Shown one piece after another: positions 12,291 to 26,175 of a stretch of 64,000 nucleotides of DNA (position 1 is its first letter; each line of letters starts with the position of its first letter). The DNA is from Protonemura montana (taxonomy: Eukaryota; Arthropoda; Insecta; Plecoptera; Nemouridae). The notes below the pieces were generated by a model, which ran no database searches, was not told where the DNA came from, and saw only the letters and a program-made list of their open reading frames with translations. The DNA is taken from assembly GCA_947568835.1 (NCBI GenBank), contig CANOQG010000007.1, positions 5,270,001 to 5,334,000 of the forward strand, written 5' to 3'. The translations under genes and the position numbers were made by a program.

Positions 12291-14035
12291 CCTCATGTCC
12301 TGCCCCATGTCCTGCCCCATATCCTGCCCCATGTCCTGCCCCATGTCCTGCCCCATGTCCTGCCCCATGTCTTGCCCCATGTCCCTTGTCCTGCCCAATG
12401 TCCTGCCCCATGTCCTGCCCCATGTCCTTCCCTATGTCCTGTCCCATGTCCTGCGCCATGTCCTGCCCCATGTCCTGCTCCATGTCCTCCCCCTGTTATG
12501 CCCCATGTCCCATGTCCTGCCCCATGTCCTGCCCCATGTCCTGCCCCATGTCCTGCCCTATGTCTTGTCCCATGTCCTGCCCCATGTCCTGCCCCATGTC
12601 CTGCCCTATGTCCTGCCCCATGTCTTGCCCCATGTCCCATGTCCTGCCCCATGTCCTGCCCCATGTCCTGCCCCATGTCCTGCTCCATGTCCTGCCCCAT
12701 GTCCTGCCCCATGTCCCATGTCATGCCCCATGTCCTGCCCCATGTCCTGCCCCATGTCCTGTCCCATGTCCTGCTCCATGTCCTGCCCCATGTCTTGCCC
12801 CATGTCCCATGTCCTGCCTCATGTCCTGCCCCATGTCCTGCCCCATGTCCTGCCCCATGTCCTGCCCCATGTCCTGCCCCATGTCCTGCCCTATGTCCTG
12901 CCCCATGTCCTTCCCCATGTCCTGCTCCATGTCCTGCCCCATGTCCCATGTCCTGCCCCATGTCCTGCCCCATGTCCTGTCCCATGTCCTGCCCCATGTC
13001 CTGCCCCATGTCCTGCCCCATGTCCTGCCCCATGTCCTGCCCCATGTCCTGCCCCATGTCCTGTCCCATGTCCTGCCCCATGTCCTGCCCCATGTCCTGC
13101 CCCAAGTCCTGCCTCATGTCCTGCCCCATGTCCTGACCCATGTCCTGCCCCATGTCCTGCCCCATGTCCTGCCGTATGTCCTGCCCCATGTCCTGCCCCA
13201 TGTCCTGCTCCATGTCCTGCCCCATGTCCCATGTCCTGCCCCATGTCCTGCCCCATGTCCTGTCCCATGTCCTGCCCCATGTCCTGCCCCATGTCCTGCC
13301 CCATGTCCTGCCCCATGTCCTGTCCCATGTCATGTCCCATGTCCTGCTCCATGTCCTGCCCCATGTCCTGCCCCATGTCCCATGTCCTGCCTCATGTCCT
13401 GCCCCATGTCCTGCCCCATGTCCTGCCCCATGTCCTGCCCCATGTCTTGCCCCATGTCCCATGTCCTGCCTCATGTCCTGCCCCATGTCCTGCCCCATGT
13501 CCTGCCCCATGTCCTGCCCCATGTCCTGCCCCATGTCCTGCCCTATGTCCTGCCCCATGTCCTGCCCCATGTCCTGCCCTATGTCCTGCCCCATGTCCTG
13601 CCCTATGTCCTGCCCCATGTCCTTCCCCATGTCCTGCTCCATGTCCTGCCCCATGTCCCATGTCCTGCCCCATGTCCTGCCCCATGTCCTGTCCCATGTC
13701 CTGCCCCATGTCCTGACCCATGTCCTGCCCCATGTCCTGCCCCATGTCCTGCCGTATGTCCTGTCCCATGTCATGTCCCATGTCCTGCTCCATGTCCTGC
13801 CCCATGTCCTGCCCCATGTCCCATGTCCTGCCTCATGTCCTGCCCCATGTCCCGCTCCATGTCCTCCCCCTGTCCTGCCTCATGTCCCATGTCCTGCCCC
13901 ATGTCCTGCCCCATGTCCTGCCCCATGTCCTGCCCCATGTCCTGTCCCATGTCCTGCCCCATGTTTTGCCCCATGTCCTGTCCAATGTCCTGCCTCATGT
14001 CCTGCCCCATGTCCTGCCCCATGTCCTGCCCCATG
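10165..14035 (+). repeat. Duplicated block O, copy 1 (partner about 17,252-21,122)
   Basis: The match is at an offset of 7,087 bp. It is supported by the TAA landmark (10,340 and 17,427), the TAG landmark (11,820 and 18,907) and the pair of TGA variants 580 bp apart (13,136/13,716 and 20,223/20,803). The right edge is at the irregular CCTTGCCTG sequence near 14,043. Confidence 0.82.
10572..12587 (+). repeat. Duplicated block N, copy 1 (partner about 14,500-16,515)
   Basis: The variant order is shared at an offset of 3,928 bp, including TGTTTTGCC, GTCCAATG, CTGTTATGCCC, CCAGGTCC and the TAG landmark (11,820 and 15,748). The left match breaks where the partner has CTGCTCC near 14,499. The right match breaks at CCTTCCCTATG near 16,515. 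Confidence 0.82.
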
Positions 14036-14499
14036 TCCTGCCCCTTGCCTGTCCCATGTCCTGCCCCATGTCATGCCCCATGTCCTGCCCCATGTCCTGC
14101 CCCATGTCCCATGTCCTACCCCATGTCCTGCCCTTTGTCCTGTCCCATTTCCTGCCCCATGTCCTGCCCCATGTCCTGCCCCATGTCCTGCCCCATGTCC
14201 TGCCCCATGTCTTGCCCCATGTCCCATGTCCTGCCCCATGTCCTGCCCCATGTCCTGCCCCATGTCCTTCCCTATGTCCTGTCCCATGTCCTGCCCCATG
14301 TCCTGCCCCATGTCCTGCTCCATGTCCTCCCCCTGTTATGCCCCATGTCCCATGTCCTGCCCCATGTCCTGCCCCATGTCCTGCCCCATGTCCTGCCCTA
14401 TGTCTTGTCCCATGTCCTGCCCCATGTCCTGCCCCATGTCCTGCCCTATGTCCTGCCCCATGTCTTGCCCCATGTCCCATGTCCTGCCCCATGTCCTGC

Positions 14500-16515
14500 T
14501 CCATGTCCTGCCCCATGTCCTGCCCCATGTCCTGTCCCATGTCCTGCCCCATGTTTTGCCCCATGTCCTGTCCAATGTCCTGCCTCACGTCCTGCCCCAT
14601 GTCCTGCCCCATGTCCTGTCCCATGTCCTGCCCCATGTCATGCCCCATGTCCTGCCCCATGTCCTGCCCCATGTCCCATGTCCTACCCCATGTCCTGCCC
14701 TTTGTCCTGTCCCATTTCCTGCCCCATGTCCTGCCCCATGTCCTGACCTATGTCCTGCCCCATGTCCTGCCCCATGTCTTGCCCCATGTCCCATGTCCTG
14801 CCCCATGTCCTGCCCCATGTCCTGCCCCATGTCCTTCCCTATGTCCTGTCCCATGTCCTGCCCCATGTCCTGCCCCATGTCCTGCTCCATGTCCTCCCCC
14901 TGTTATGCCCCATGTCCCATGTCCTGCCCCATGTCCTGCCCCATGTCCTGCCCCATGTCCTGCCCTATGTCTTGTCCCATGTCCTGCCCCATGTCCTGCC
15001 CCATGTCCTGCCCTATGTCCTGCCCCATGTCTTGCCCCATGTCCCATGTCCTGCCCCATGTCCTGCCCCATGTCCTGCCCCATGTCCTGCTCCATGTCCT
15101 GCCCCATGTCCTGCCCCATGTCCCATGTCATGCCCCATGTCCTGCCCCATGTCCTGCCCCATGTCCTGTCCCATGTCCTGCTCCATGTCCTGCCCCATGT
15201 CTTGCCCCATGTCCCATGTCCTTCCTCATGTCCTGCCCCATGTCCTGCCCCATGTCCTGCCCCATGTCCTGCCCCATGTCCTGCCCCATGTCCTGCCCTA
15301 TGTCCTGCCCCATGTCCTGCCCCATGTCCTGCCCTATGTCCTGTCCCATGTCCTGTCCCATGTCATGTCCCATGTCCTGCTCCATGTCCTGCCCCATGTC
15401 CTGCCCCATGTCCTGCCCCATGTCCTGCCCCATGTCCTGCTCCATGTCCTGCCCCATGTCCTGCCCCATGTCCCATGTCATGCCCCAGGTCCTGCCCCAT
15501 GTCCTGCCCCATGTCCTGCCCCATGTCCTGCCCCATGTCCTGCCCTATGTCCTGTCCCATGTCCTGCCCCTTGTCCTGCCCCATGTCCTGCTACATGTCC
15601 TGCCCCATGTCCCATGTCCTGCCCCATTTCCTGCCCCATGTCCTGCCCCATGTCCTGCCCCATGTCCTGCCACATGTCCTGCCCCATGTCCTGCCCCATG
15701 TCCTGTCCCATGTCCTGCCCCATGTCCTGCCCCATGTCCTGCCCCTAGTCCTGCCCTATGTCCTGTCCCATGTCCTGCCCCATGTCCTGCCCCATGTCCT
15801 GTCCCATGTCCTGCCTCATGTCCTGCCCCATGTCCTGCCCTATGTCCTGCCCCATGTCCTGCCCCATGTCCTGTCCCATGTCCTGCCCCATGTCCTGCCC
15901 CATGTCCTGCCCCATGTCCTGCCCTATGTCCTGTCCCATGTCCTGCCCCATGTCCTGCCCCATGTCCTGCCCTATGTCCTGCCCCATGTCTTGCCCCATG
16001 TCCCATGTCCTGCCCCATGTCCTGCCCCATGTCCTGCCCCATGTCCTGCCCTATGTCCTGCCCCATGTCCTGCCCCATTTTCTGCTCCATGTCCCGCCCC
16101 ATGTCCTGCCCCATGTCCCATGTCATGCCCCATGTCCTGCCCCATGTCCTGCCCCATGTCCTGTCCCATGTCCTGCTCCATGTCCTGCCCCATGTCTTAC
16201 CTCATGTCCCATGTCCTGCCTCATGTCCTGCCCCATGTCCTGCCCCATATCCTGCCCCATGTCCTGCCCCATGTCCTGCCCCATGTCCTGCCCCATGTCT
16301 TGCCCCATGTCCCATGTCCTGCCCCATGTCCTGCCCCATGTCCTGCCCCATGTCCTTCCCTATGTCCTGTCCCATGTCCTGCCCCATGTCCTGCCCCATG
16401 TCCTGCTCCATGTCCTCCCCCTGTTATGCCCCATGTCCCATGTCCTGCCCCATGTCCTGCCCCATGTCCTGCCCCATGTCCTGCCCTATGTCTTGTCCCA
16501 TGTCCTGCCCCATGT
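14500..16515 (+). repeat. Duplicated block N, copy 2
   Basis: This is the partner of 10,572-12,587. Differences seen include CACGTCC near 14,586 (a gained CpG) and CTGACCTATG at 14,744-14,753. Confidence 0.82.
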
Positions 16516-19500
16516 CCTTCCCTATGTCCTGTCCCATGTCCTGCCCCATGTCCTGCCCCATGTCCTGCCCCATGTCCTGCTCCATGTCCTTCCCCTGTCC
16601 AGCCCCATGTCCCATGTCCTGCCCCATGTCCTGCCACATGTCCTGCCCCATGTCTTGCCATATGTCCTGTCCCATGTCCTGCCCCATGTCCTGCCCTATG
16701 TCCTGCCCCATGTCCTGCCCCATGTCCTGCTCCATGTCCTGCCCCATGTCTTGCCCCATGTCCCATGTCCTGCCTCATGTCCTGCCCCATGTCCTGCCCC
16801 ATGTCCTGCCCCATGTCCTGCCCCATGTCCTGCCCCATGTCCTGCCCTATGTCCTGCCCCATGTCCTGCCCAATGTCCTGCCCTATGTCCTGTCCCATGT
16901 CCTGTCCCATGTCATGTCCCATGTCCTGCTCCATGTCCTGCCCCATGTCCTGCCTCATGTCCTGCCCTATGTCCTGCCCCATGTCCTGCCCCATTTCCTG
17001 CTCCATGTCCTGCCCCATGTCCTGCCCCATGTCCCATGTCATGCCCCAGGTCCTGCCCCATGTCCTGCCCCATGTCCTGCCCCATGTCCTGCCCCATGTC
17101 CTGCCCTATGTCCTGTCCCATGTCCTGCCCCTTGTCCTGCCCCATGTCCTGCTACATGTCCTGCCCCATGTCCCATGTCCTGCCCCATTTCCTAACCCAT
17201 GTCCTGCCCCATGTCCTGCCCCATGTCCTGCCCCATGTCCTGCCCCATGTCCTGCCCCATGTCCTACCCCATGTCCTGCCCCATGTCCTGCCCCATGTCC
17301 TGCCCCATGTCCTGCCTCATGTCCTGCCCCATGTCTTGCACCATGTCCCATGTCCTGCCCCATGTTCTGCCCCATGTCCTGCCCCATGTCCTGCCCTATG
17401 TCCTGTCTTATGTCCTGCCCCATGTAATGCCCCATGTCCTGCTCCATGTCCTCCCCCTGTCCTGCCCTATGTCTTATGTCCTGCTCCATGTCCTGCGTCA
17501 TGTCCTGCCCCATGTCCTGCCCTATGTCCTGTCCCATGTCCTGCCCCATTTCCTGCCCCATGTCCTGCTCCATGTCCTGCCCCATGTCCTGCCCCATGTC
17601 CCGCTCCATGTCCTCCCCCTGTCCTGCCTCATGTCCCATGTCCTGCCCCATGTCCTGCCCCATGTCCTGCCCCATGTCCTGCCCCATGTCCTGTCCCATG
17701 TCCTGCCCCATGTTTTGCCCCATGTCCTGTCCAATGTCCTGCCTCATGTCCTGCCCCATGTCCTGCCCCATGTCCTGTCCCATGTCCTGCCCCATGTCAT
17801 GCCCCATGTCCTGCCCCATGTCCTGCCCCATGTCCCATGTCCTACCCCATGTCCTGCCCTTTGTCCTGTCCCATTTCCTGCCCCATGTCCTGCCCCATGT
17901 CCTGCCCCATGTCCTGCCCCATGTCCTGCCCCATGTCTTGCCCCATGTCCCATGTCCTGCCCCATGTCCTGCCCCATGTCCTGCCCCATGTCCTTCCCTA
18001 TGTCCTGTCCCATGTCCTGCCCCATGTCCTGCCCCATGTCCTGCTCCATGTCCTCCCCCTGTTATGCCCCATGTCCCATGTCCTGCCCCATGTCCTGCCC
18101 CATGTCCTGCCCCATGTCCTGCCCTATGTCTTGTCCCATGTCCTGCCCCATGTCCTGCCCCATGTCCTGCCCTATGTCCTGCCCCATGTCTTGCCCCATG
18201 TCCCATGTCCTGCCCCATGTCCTGCCCCATGTCCTGCCCCATGTCCTGCTCCATGTCCTGCCCCATGTCCTGCCCCATGTCCCATGTCATGCCCCATGTC
18301 CTGCCCCATGTCCTGCCCCATGTCCTGTCCCATGTCCTGCTCCATGTCCTGCCCCATGTCTTGCCCCATGTCCCATGTCCTGCCTCATGTCCTGCCCCAT
18401 GTCCTGCCCCATGTCCTGCCCCATGTCCTGCCCCATGTCCTGCCCCATGTCCTGCCCTATGTCCTGCCCCATGTCCTGCCCCATGTCCTGCCCTATGTCC
18501 TGTCCCATGTCCTGTCCCATGTCATGTCCCATGTCCTGCTCCATGTCCTGCCCCATGTCCTGCCCCATGTCCTGCCCCATGTCCTGCCCCATGTCCTGCT
18601 CCATGTCCTGCCCCATGTCCTGCCCCATGTCCCATGTCATGCCCCAGGTCCTGCCCCATGTCCTGCCCCATGTCCTGCCCCATGTCCTGCCCCATGTCCT
18701 GCCCTATGTCCTGTCCCATGTCCTGCCCCTTGTCCTGCCCCATGTCCTGCTACATGTCCTGCCCCATGTCCCATGTCCTGCCCCATTTCCTGCCCCATGT
18801 CCTGCCCCATGTCCTGCCCCATGTCCTGCCACATGTCCTGCCCCATGTCCTGCCCCATGTCCTGTCCCATGTCCTGCCCCATGTCCTGCCCCATGTCCTG
18901 CCCCTAGTCCTGCCCTATGTCCTGTCCCATGTCCTGCCCCATGTCCTGCCCCATGTCCTGTCCCATGTCCTGCCTCATGTCCTGCCCCATGTCCTGCCCT
19001 ATGTCCTGCCCCATGTCCTGCCCCATGTCCTGTCCCATGTCCTGCCCCATGTCCTGCCCCATGTCCTGCCCCATGTCCTGCCCTATGTCCTGTCCCATGT
19101 CCTGCCCCATGTCCTGCCCCATGTCCTGCCCTATGTCCTGCCCCATGTCTTGCCCCATGTCCCATGTCCTGCCCCATGTCCTGCCCCATGTCCTGCCCCA
19201 TGTCCTGCCCTATGTCCTGCCCCATGTCCTGCCCCATTTTCTGCTCCATGTCCCGCCCCATGTCCTGCCCCATGTCCCATGTCATGCCCCATGTCCTGCC
19301 CCATGTCCTGCCCCATGTCCTGTCCCATGTCCTGCTCCATGTCCTGCCCCATGTCTTACCTCATGTCCCATGTCCTGCCTCATGTCCTGCCCCATGTCCT
19401 GCCCCATATCCTGCCCCATGTCCTGCCCCATGTCCTGCCCCATGTCCTGCCCCATGTCTTGCCCCATGTCCCATGTCCTGCCCCATGTCCTGCCCCATGT

Positions 19501-21166
19501 CCTGCCCCATGTCCTTCCCTATGTCCTGTCCCATGTCCTGCCCCATGTCCTGCCCCATGTCCTGATCCATGTCCTCCCCCTGTTATGCCCCATGTCCCAT
19601 GTCCTGCCCCATGTCCTGCCCCATGTCCTGCCCCATGTCCTGCCCTATGTCTTGTCCCATGTCCTGCCCCATGTCCTGCCCCATGTCCTGCCCTATGTCC
19701 TGCCCCATGTCTTGCCCCATGTCCCATGTCCTGCCCCATGTCCTGCCCCATGTCCTGCCCCATGTCCTGCTCCATGTCCTGCCCCATGTCCTGCCCCATG
19801 TCCCATGTCATGCCCCATGTCCTGCCCCATGTCCTGCCCCATGTCCTGTCCCATGTCCTGCTCCATGTCCTGCCCCATGTCTTGCCCCATGTCCCATGTC
19901 CTGCCTCATGTCCTGCCCCATGTCCTGCCCCATGTCCTGCCCCATGTCCTGCCCCATGTCCTGCCCCATGTCCTGCCCTATGTCCTGCCCCATGTCCTTC
20001 CCCATGTCCTGCTCCATGTCCTGCCCCATGTCCCATGTCCTGCCCCATGTCCTGCCCCATGTCCTGTCCCATGTCCTGCCCCATGTCCTGCCCCATGTCC
20101 TGCCCCATGTCCTGCCCCATGTCCTGCCCCATGTCCTGCCCCATGTCCTGTCCCATGTCCTGCCCCATGTCCTGCCCCATGTCCTGCCCCAAGTCCTGCC
20201 TCATGGTCTGCCCCATGTCCTGACCCATGTCCTGCCCCATGTCCTGCCCCATGTCCTGCCGTATGTCCTGCCCCATGTCCTGCCCCATGTCCTGCTCCAT
20301 GTCCTGCCCCATGTCCCATGTCCTGCCCCATGTCCTGCCCCATGTCCTGTCCCATGTCCTGCCCCATGTCCTGCCCCATGTCCTGCCCCATGTCCTGCCC
20401 CATGTCCTGTCCCATGTCATGTCCCATGTCCTGCTCCATGTCCTGCCCCATGTCCTGCCCCATGTCCCATGTCCTGCCTCATGTCCTGCCCCATGTCCTG
20501 CCCCATGTCCTGCCCCATGTCCTGCCCCATGTCTTGCCCCATGTCCCATGTCCTGCCTCATGTCCTGCCCCATGTCCTGCCCCATGTCCTGCCCCATGTC
20601 CTGCCCCATGTCCTGCCCCATGTCCTGCCCTATGTCCTGCCCCATGTCCTGCCCCATGTCCTGCCCTATGTCCTGCCCCATGTCCTGCCCTATGTCCTGC
20701 CCCATGTCCTTCCCCATGTCCTGCTCCATGTCCTGCCCCATGTCCCATGTCCTGCCCCATGTCCTGCCCCATGTCCTGTCCCATGTCCTGCCCCATGTCC
20801 TGACCCATGTCCTGCCCCATGTCCTGCCCCATGTCCTGCCGTATGTCCTGTCCCATGTCATGTCCCATGTCCTGCTCCATGTCCTGCCCCATGTCCTGCC
20901 CCATGTCCCATGTCCTGCCTCATGTCCTGCCCCATGTCCCGCTCCATGTCCTCCCCCTGTCCTGCCTCATGTCCCATGTCCTGCCCCATGTCCTGCCCCA
21001 TGTCCTGCCCCATGTCCTGCCCCATGTCCTGTCCCATGTCCTGCCCCATGTTTTGCCCCATGTCCTGTCCAATGTCCTGCCTCATGTCCTGCCCCATGTC
21101 CTGCCCCATGTCCTGCCCCATGTCCTGCCCCATGTCCTGTCCCATGTCCTGCCCCATGTCATGCCC
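15760..21166 (+). repeat. 5.4-kb dispersed higher-order block G, copy 1
   Basis: The block is shared with 33,970-39,376 at a constant offset of 18,210 bp, with no length change over 5.4 kb. Most of it (16,095-21,166) is also shared with 28,473-33,543 at an offset of 12,378, changing to 12,377 bp. It holds both TAA landmarks (17,195 and 17,427), the TAG landmark (18,907), a TGATCC variant (GATC at 19,564) and the 580-bp TGA pair. All three copies stop matching close to the same point, near 21,166, where CCCGCCCC appears in this copy. Confidence 0.9.
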
Positions 21167-22657
21167 CATGTCCCGCCCCATGTCCTGCCCCATGTCCCAT
21201 GTCATGCCCCATGTCCTGCCCCATGTCCTGCCCCATGTCCTGTCCCATGTCCTGCTCCATGTCCTGCCCCATGTCTTACCTCATGTCCCATGTCCTGCCT
21301 CATGTCCTGCCCCATGTCCTGCCCCATATCCTGCCCCATGTCCTGCCCCATGTCCTGCCCCATGTCCTGCCCCATGTCTTGCCCCATGTCCCATGTCCTG
21401 CCCCATGTCCTGCCCCATGTCCTGCCCCATGTCCTTCCCTATGTCCTGTCCCATGTCCTGCCCCATGTCCTGCCCCATGTCCTGCTCCATGTCCTCCCCC
21501 TGTTATGCCCCATGTCCCATGTCCTGCCCCATGTCCTGCCCCATGTCCTGCCCCATGTCCTGCCCTATGTCTTGTCCCATGTCCTGCCCCATGTCCTTCC
21601 CTATGTCCTGTCCCATGTCCTGCCCCATGTCCTGCCCCTTGTCCTGCCCCATGTCCTGCTCCATGTTCTTCCCCTGTCCAGCCCCATGTCCCATGTCCTG
21701 CCCCATGTCCTGCCACATGTCCTGCCCCATGTCTTGCCATATGTCCTGTCCCATGTCCTGCCCCATGTCCTGCCCTATGTCCTGCCCCATGTCCTGCCCC
21801 ATGTCCTGCTCCATGTCCTGCCCCATGTCTTGCCCCATGTCCCATGTCCTGCCTCATGTCCTGCCCCATGTCCTGCCCCATGTCCTGCCCCATGTCCTGC
21901 CCCATGTCCTGCCCCATGTCCTGCCCTATGTCCTGCCCCATGTCCTGCCCAATGTCCTGCCCTATGTCCTGTCCCATGTCCTGTCCCATGTCATGTCCCA
22001 TGTCCTGCTCCATGTCCTGCCCCATGTCCTGCCTCATGTCCTGCCCTATGTCCTGCCCCATGTCCTGCCCCATTTCCTGCTCCATGTCCTGCCCCATGTC
22101 CTGCCCCATGTCCCATGTCATGCCCCAGGTCCTGCCCCATGTCCTGCCCCATGTCCTGCCCCATGTCCTGCCCCATGTCCTGCCCTATGTCCTGTCCCAT
22201 GTCCTGCCCCTTGTCCTGCCCCATGTCCTGCTACATGTCCTGCCCCATGTCCCATGTCCTGCCCCATTTCCTAACCCATGTCCTGCCCCATGTCCTGCCC
22301 CATGTCCTGCCCCATGTCCTGCCCCATGTCCTGCCCCATGTCCTACCCCATGTCCTGCCCCATGTCCTGCCCCATGTCCTGCCCCATGTCCTGCCTCATG
22401 TCCTGCCCCATGTCTTGCACCATGTCCCATGTCCTGCCCCATGTTCTGCCCCATGTCCTGCCCCATGTCCTGCCCTATGTCCTGTCTTATGTCCTGCCCC
22501 ATGTAATGCCCCATGTCCTGCTCCATGTCCTCCCCCTGTCCTGCCCTATGTCTTATGCCCTGCTCCATGTCCTGCGTCATGTCCTGCCCCATGTCCTGCC
22601 CTATGTCCTGTCCCATGTCCTGCCCCATTTCCTGCCCCATGTCCTGCTCCATGTCCT
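19140..22657 (+). repeat. 3,518-bp tandem higher-order repeat, copy 1
   Basis: This block is followed directly by a second copy at an offset of exactly 3,518 bp. Over 20,227-22,274 the two copies give identical conceptual translations in two different + strand frames, which excludes silent differences there. Rare shared variants include CATGTTCTTCCCC (21,664 and 25,182) and ATGGTCTG (20,204 and 23,722). No difference was found by reading. Confidence 0.92.
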
Positions 22658-25600
22658 GCCCCATGTCTTGCCCCATGTCCCATGTCCTGCCCCATGTCCT
22701 GCCCCATGTCCTGCCCCATGTCCTGCCCTATGTCCTGCCCCATGTCCTGCCCCATTTTCTGCTCCATGTCCCGCCCCATGTCCTGCCCCATGTCCCATGT
22801 CATGCCCCATGTCCTGCCCCATGTCCTGCCCCATGTCCTGTCCCATGTCCTGCTCCATGTCCTGCCCCATGTCTTACCTCATGTCCCATGTCCTGCCTCA
22901 TGTCCTGCCCCATGTCCTGCCCCATATCCTGCCCCATGTCCTGCCCCATGTCCTGCCCCATGTCCTGCCCCATGTCTTGCCCCATGTCCCATGTCCTGCC
23001 CCATGTCCTGCCCCATGTCCTGCCCCATGTCCTTCCCTATGTCCTGTCCCATGTCCTGCCCCATGTCCTGCCCCATGTCCTGATCCATGTCCTCCCCCTG
23101 TTATGCCCCATGTCCCATGTCCTGCCCCATGTCCTGCCCCATGTCCTGCCCCATGTCCTGCCCTATGTCTTGTCCCATGTCCTGCCCCATGTCCTGCCCC
23201 ATGTCCTGCCCTATGTCCTGCCCCATGTCTTGCCCCATGTCCCATGTCCTGCCCCATGTCCTGCCCCATGTCCTGCCCCATGTCCTGCTCCATGTCCTGC
23301 CCCATGTCCTGCCCCATGTCCCATGTCATGCCCCATGTCCTGCCCCATGTCCTGCCCCATGTCCTGTCCCATGTCCTGCTCCATGTCCTGCCCCATGTCT
23401 TGCCCCATGTCCCATGTCCTGCCTCATGTCCTGCCCCATGTCCTGCCCCATGTCCTGCCCCATGTCCTGCCCCATGTCCTGCCCCATGTCCTGCCCTATG
23501 TCCTGCCCCATGTCCTTCCCCATGTCCTGCTCCATGTCCTGCCCCATGTCCCATGTCCTGCCCCATGTCCTGCCCCATGTCCTGTCCCATGTCCTGCCCC
23601 ATGTCCTGCCCCATGTCCTGCCCCATGTCCTGCCCCATGTCCTGCCCCATGTCCTGCCCCATGTCCTGTCCCATGTCCTGCCCCATGTCCTGCCCCATGT
23701 CCTGCCCCAAGTCCTGCCTCATGGTCTGCCCCATGTCCTGACCCATGTCCTGCCCCATGTCCTGCCCCATGTCCTGCCGTATGTCCTGCCCCATGTCCTG
23801 CCCCATGTCCTGCTCCATGTCCTGCCCCATGTCCCATGTCCTGCCCCATGTCCTGCCCCATGTCCTGTCCCATGTCCTGCCCCATGTCCTGCCCCATGTC
23901 CTGCCCCATGTCCTGCCCCATGTCCTGTCCCATGTCATGTCCCATGTCCTGCTCCATGTCCTGCCCCATGTCCTGCCCCATGTCCCATGTCCTGCCTCAT
24001 GTCCTGCCCCATGTCCTGCCCCATGTCCTGCCCCATGTCCTGCCCCATGTCTTGCCCCATGTCCCATGTCCTGCCTCATGTCCTGCCCCATGTCCTGCCC
24101 CATGTCCTGCCCCATGTCCTGCCCCATGTCCTGCCCCATGTCCTGCCCTATGTCCTGCCCCATGTCCTGCCCCATGTCCTGCCCTATGTCCTGCCCCATG
24201 TCCTGCCCTATGTCCTGCCCCATGTCCTTCCCCATGTCCTGCTCCATGTCCTGCCCCATGTCCCATGTCCTGCCCCATGTCCTGCCCCATGTCCTGTCCC
24301 ATGTCCTGCCCCATGTCCTGACCCATGTCCTGCCCCATGTCCTGCCCCATGTCCTGCCGTATGTCCTGTCCCATGTCATGTCCCATGTCCTGCTCCATGT
24401 CCTGCCCCATGTCCTGCCCCATGTCCCATGTCCTGCCTCATGTCCTGCCCCATGTCCCGCTCCATGTCCTCCCCCTGTCCTGCCTCATGTCCCATGTCCT
24501 GCCCCATGTCCTGCCCCATGTCCTGCCCCATGTCCTGCCCCATGTCCTGTCCCATGTCCTGCCCCATGTTTTGCCCCATGTCCTGTCCAATGTCCTGCCT
24601 CATGTCCTGCCCCATGTCCTGCCCCATGTCCTGCCCCATGTCCTGCCCCATGTCCTGTCCCATGTCCTGCCCCATGTCATGCCCCATGTCCCGCCCCATG
24701 TCCTGCCCCATGTCCCATGTCATGCCCCATGTCCTGCCCCATGTCCTGCCCCATGTCCTGTCCCATGTCCTGCTCCATGTCCTGCCCCATGTCTTACCTC
24801 ATGTCCCATGTCCTGCCTCATGTCCTGCCCCATGTCCTGCCCCATATCCTGCCCCATGTCCTGCCCCATGTCCTGCCCCATGTCCTGCCCCATGTCTTGC
24901 CCCATGTCCCATGTCCTGCCCCATGTCCTGCCCCATGTCCTGCCCCATGTCCTTCCCTATGTCCTGTCCCATGTCCTGCCCCATGTCCTGCCCCATGTCC
25001 TGCTCCATGTCCTCCCCCTGTTATGCCCCATGTCCCATGTCCTGCCCCATGTCCTGCCCCATGTCCTGCCCCATGTCCTGCCCTATGTCTTGTCCCATGT
25101 CCTGCCCCATGTCCTTCCCTATGTCCTGTCCCATGTCCTGCCCCATGTCCTGCCCCTTGTCCTGCCCCATGTCCTGCTCCATGTTCTTCCCCTGTCCAGC
25201 CCCATGTCCCATGTCCTGCCCCATGTCCTGCCACATGTCCTGCCCCATGTCTTGCCATATGTCCTGTCCCATGTCCTGCCCCATGTCCTGCCCTATGTCC
25301 TGCCCCATGTCCTGCCCCATGTCCTGCTCCATGTCCTGCCCCATGTCTTGCCCCATGTCCCATGTCCTGCCTCATGTCCTGCCCCATGTCCTGCCCCATG
25401 TCCTGCCCCATGTCCTGCCCCATGTCCTGCCCCATGTCCTGCCCTATGTCCTGCCCCATGTCCTGCCCAATGTCCTGCCCTATGTCCTGTCCCATGTCCT
25501 GTCCCATGTCATGTCCCATGTCCTGCTCCATGTCCTGCCCCATGTCCTGCCTCATGTCCTGCCCTATGTCCTGCCCCATGTCCTGCCCCATTTCCTGCTC

Positions 25601-26175
25601 CATGTCCTGCCCCATGTCCTGCCCCATGTCCCATGTCATGCCCCAGGTCCTGCCCCATGTCCTGCCCCATGTCCTGCCCCATGTCCTGCCCCATGTCCTG
25701 CCCTATGTCCTGTCCCATGTCCTGCCCCTTGTCCTGCCCCATGTCCTGCTACATGTCCTGCCCCATGTCCCATGTCCTGCCCCATTTCCTAACCCATGTC
25801 CTGCCCCATGTCCTGCCCCATGTCCTGCCCCATGTCCTGCCCCATGTCCTGCCCCATGTCCTACCCCATGTCCTGCCCCATGTCCTGCCCCATGTCCTGC
25901 CCCATGTCCTGCCTCATGTCCTGCCCCATGTCTTGCACCATGTCCCATGTCCTGCCCCATGTTCTGCCCCATGTCCTGCCCCATGTCCTGCCCTATGTCC
26001 TGTCTTATGTCCTGCCCCATGTAATGCCCCATGTCCTGCTCCATGTCCTCCCCCTGTCCTGCCCTATGTCTTATGCCCTGCTCCATGTCCTGCGTCATGT
26101 CCTGCCCCATGTCCTGCCCTATGTCCTGTCCCATGTCCTGCCCCATTTCCTGCCCCATGTCCTGCTCCATGTCCT
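22658..26175 (+). repeat. 3,518-bp tandem higher-order repeat, copy 2
   Basis: This is a direct copy of 19,140-22,657. The match ends near 26,180, where CCATACCCCGC follows. The apparent absence of differences contrasts with the scattered changes between other blocks. It suggests a very recent unequal exchange, or an artefact of assembling long reads through repeats. Confidence 0.92.

Noticed and set aside
6500-14746. A 2,748-codon open reading frame on the + strand (similar: 54,449-61,663; 49,771-56,478; 44,913-51,077; 1,965-7,973).
   Set aside because: The 12-mer has no stop codon in any frame. The frame rotates at each 7-bp or 11-bp unit, and stops arise only from recurrent point variants. 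Overlapping equally long frames exist on both strands, and there is no other coding signal.
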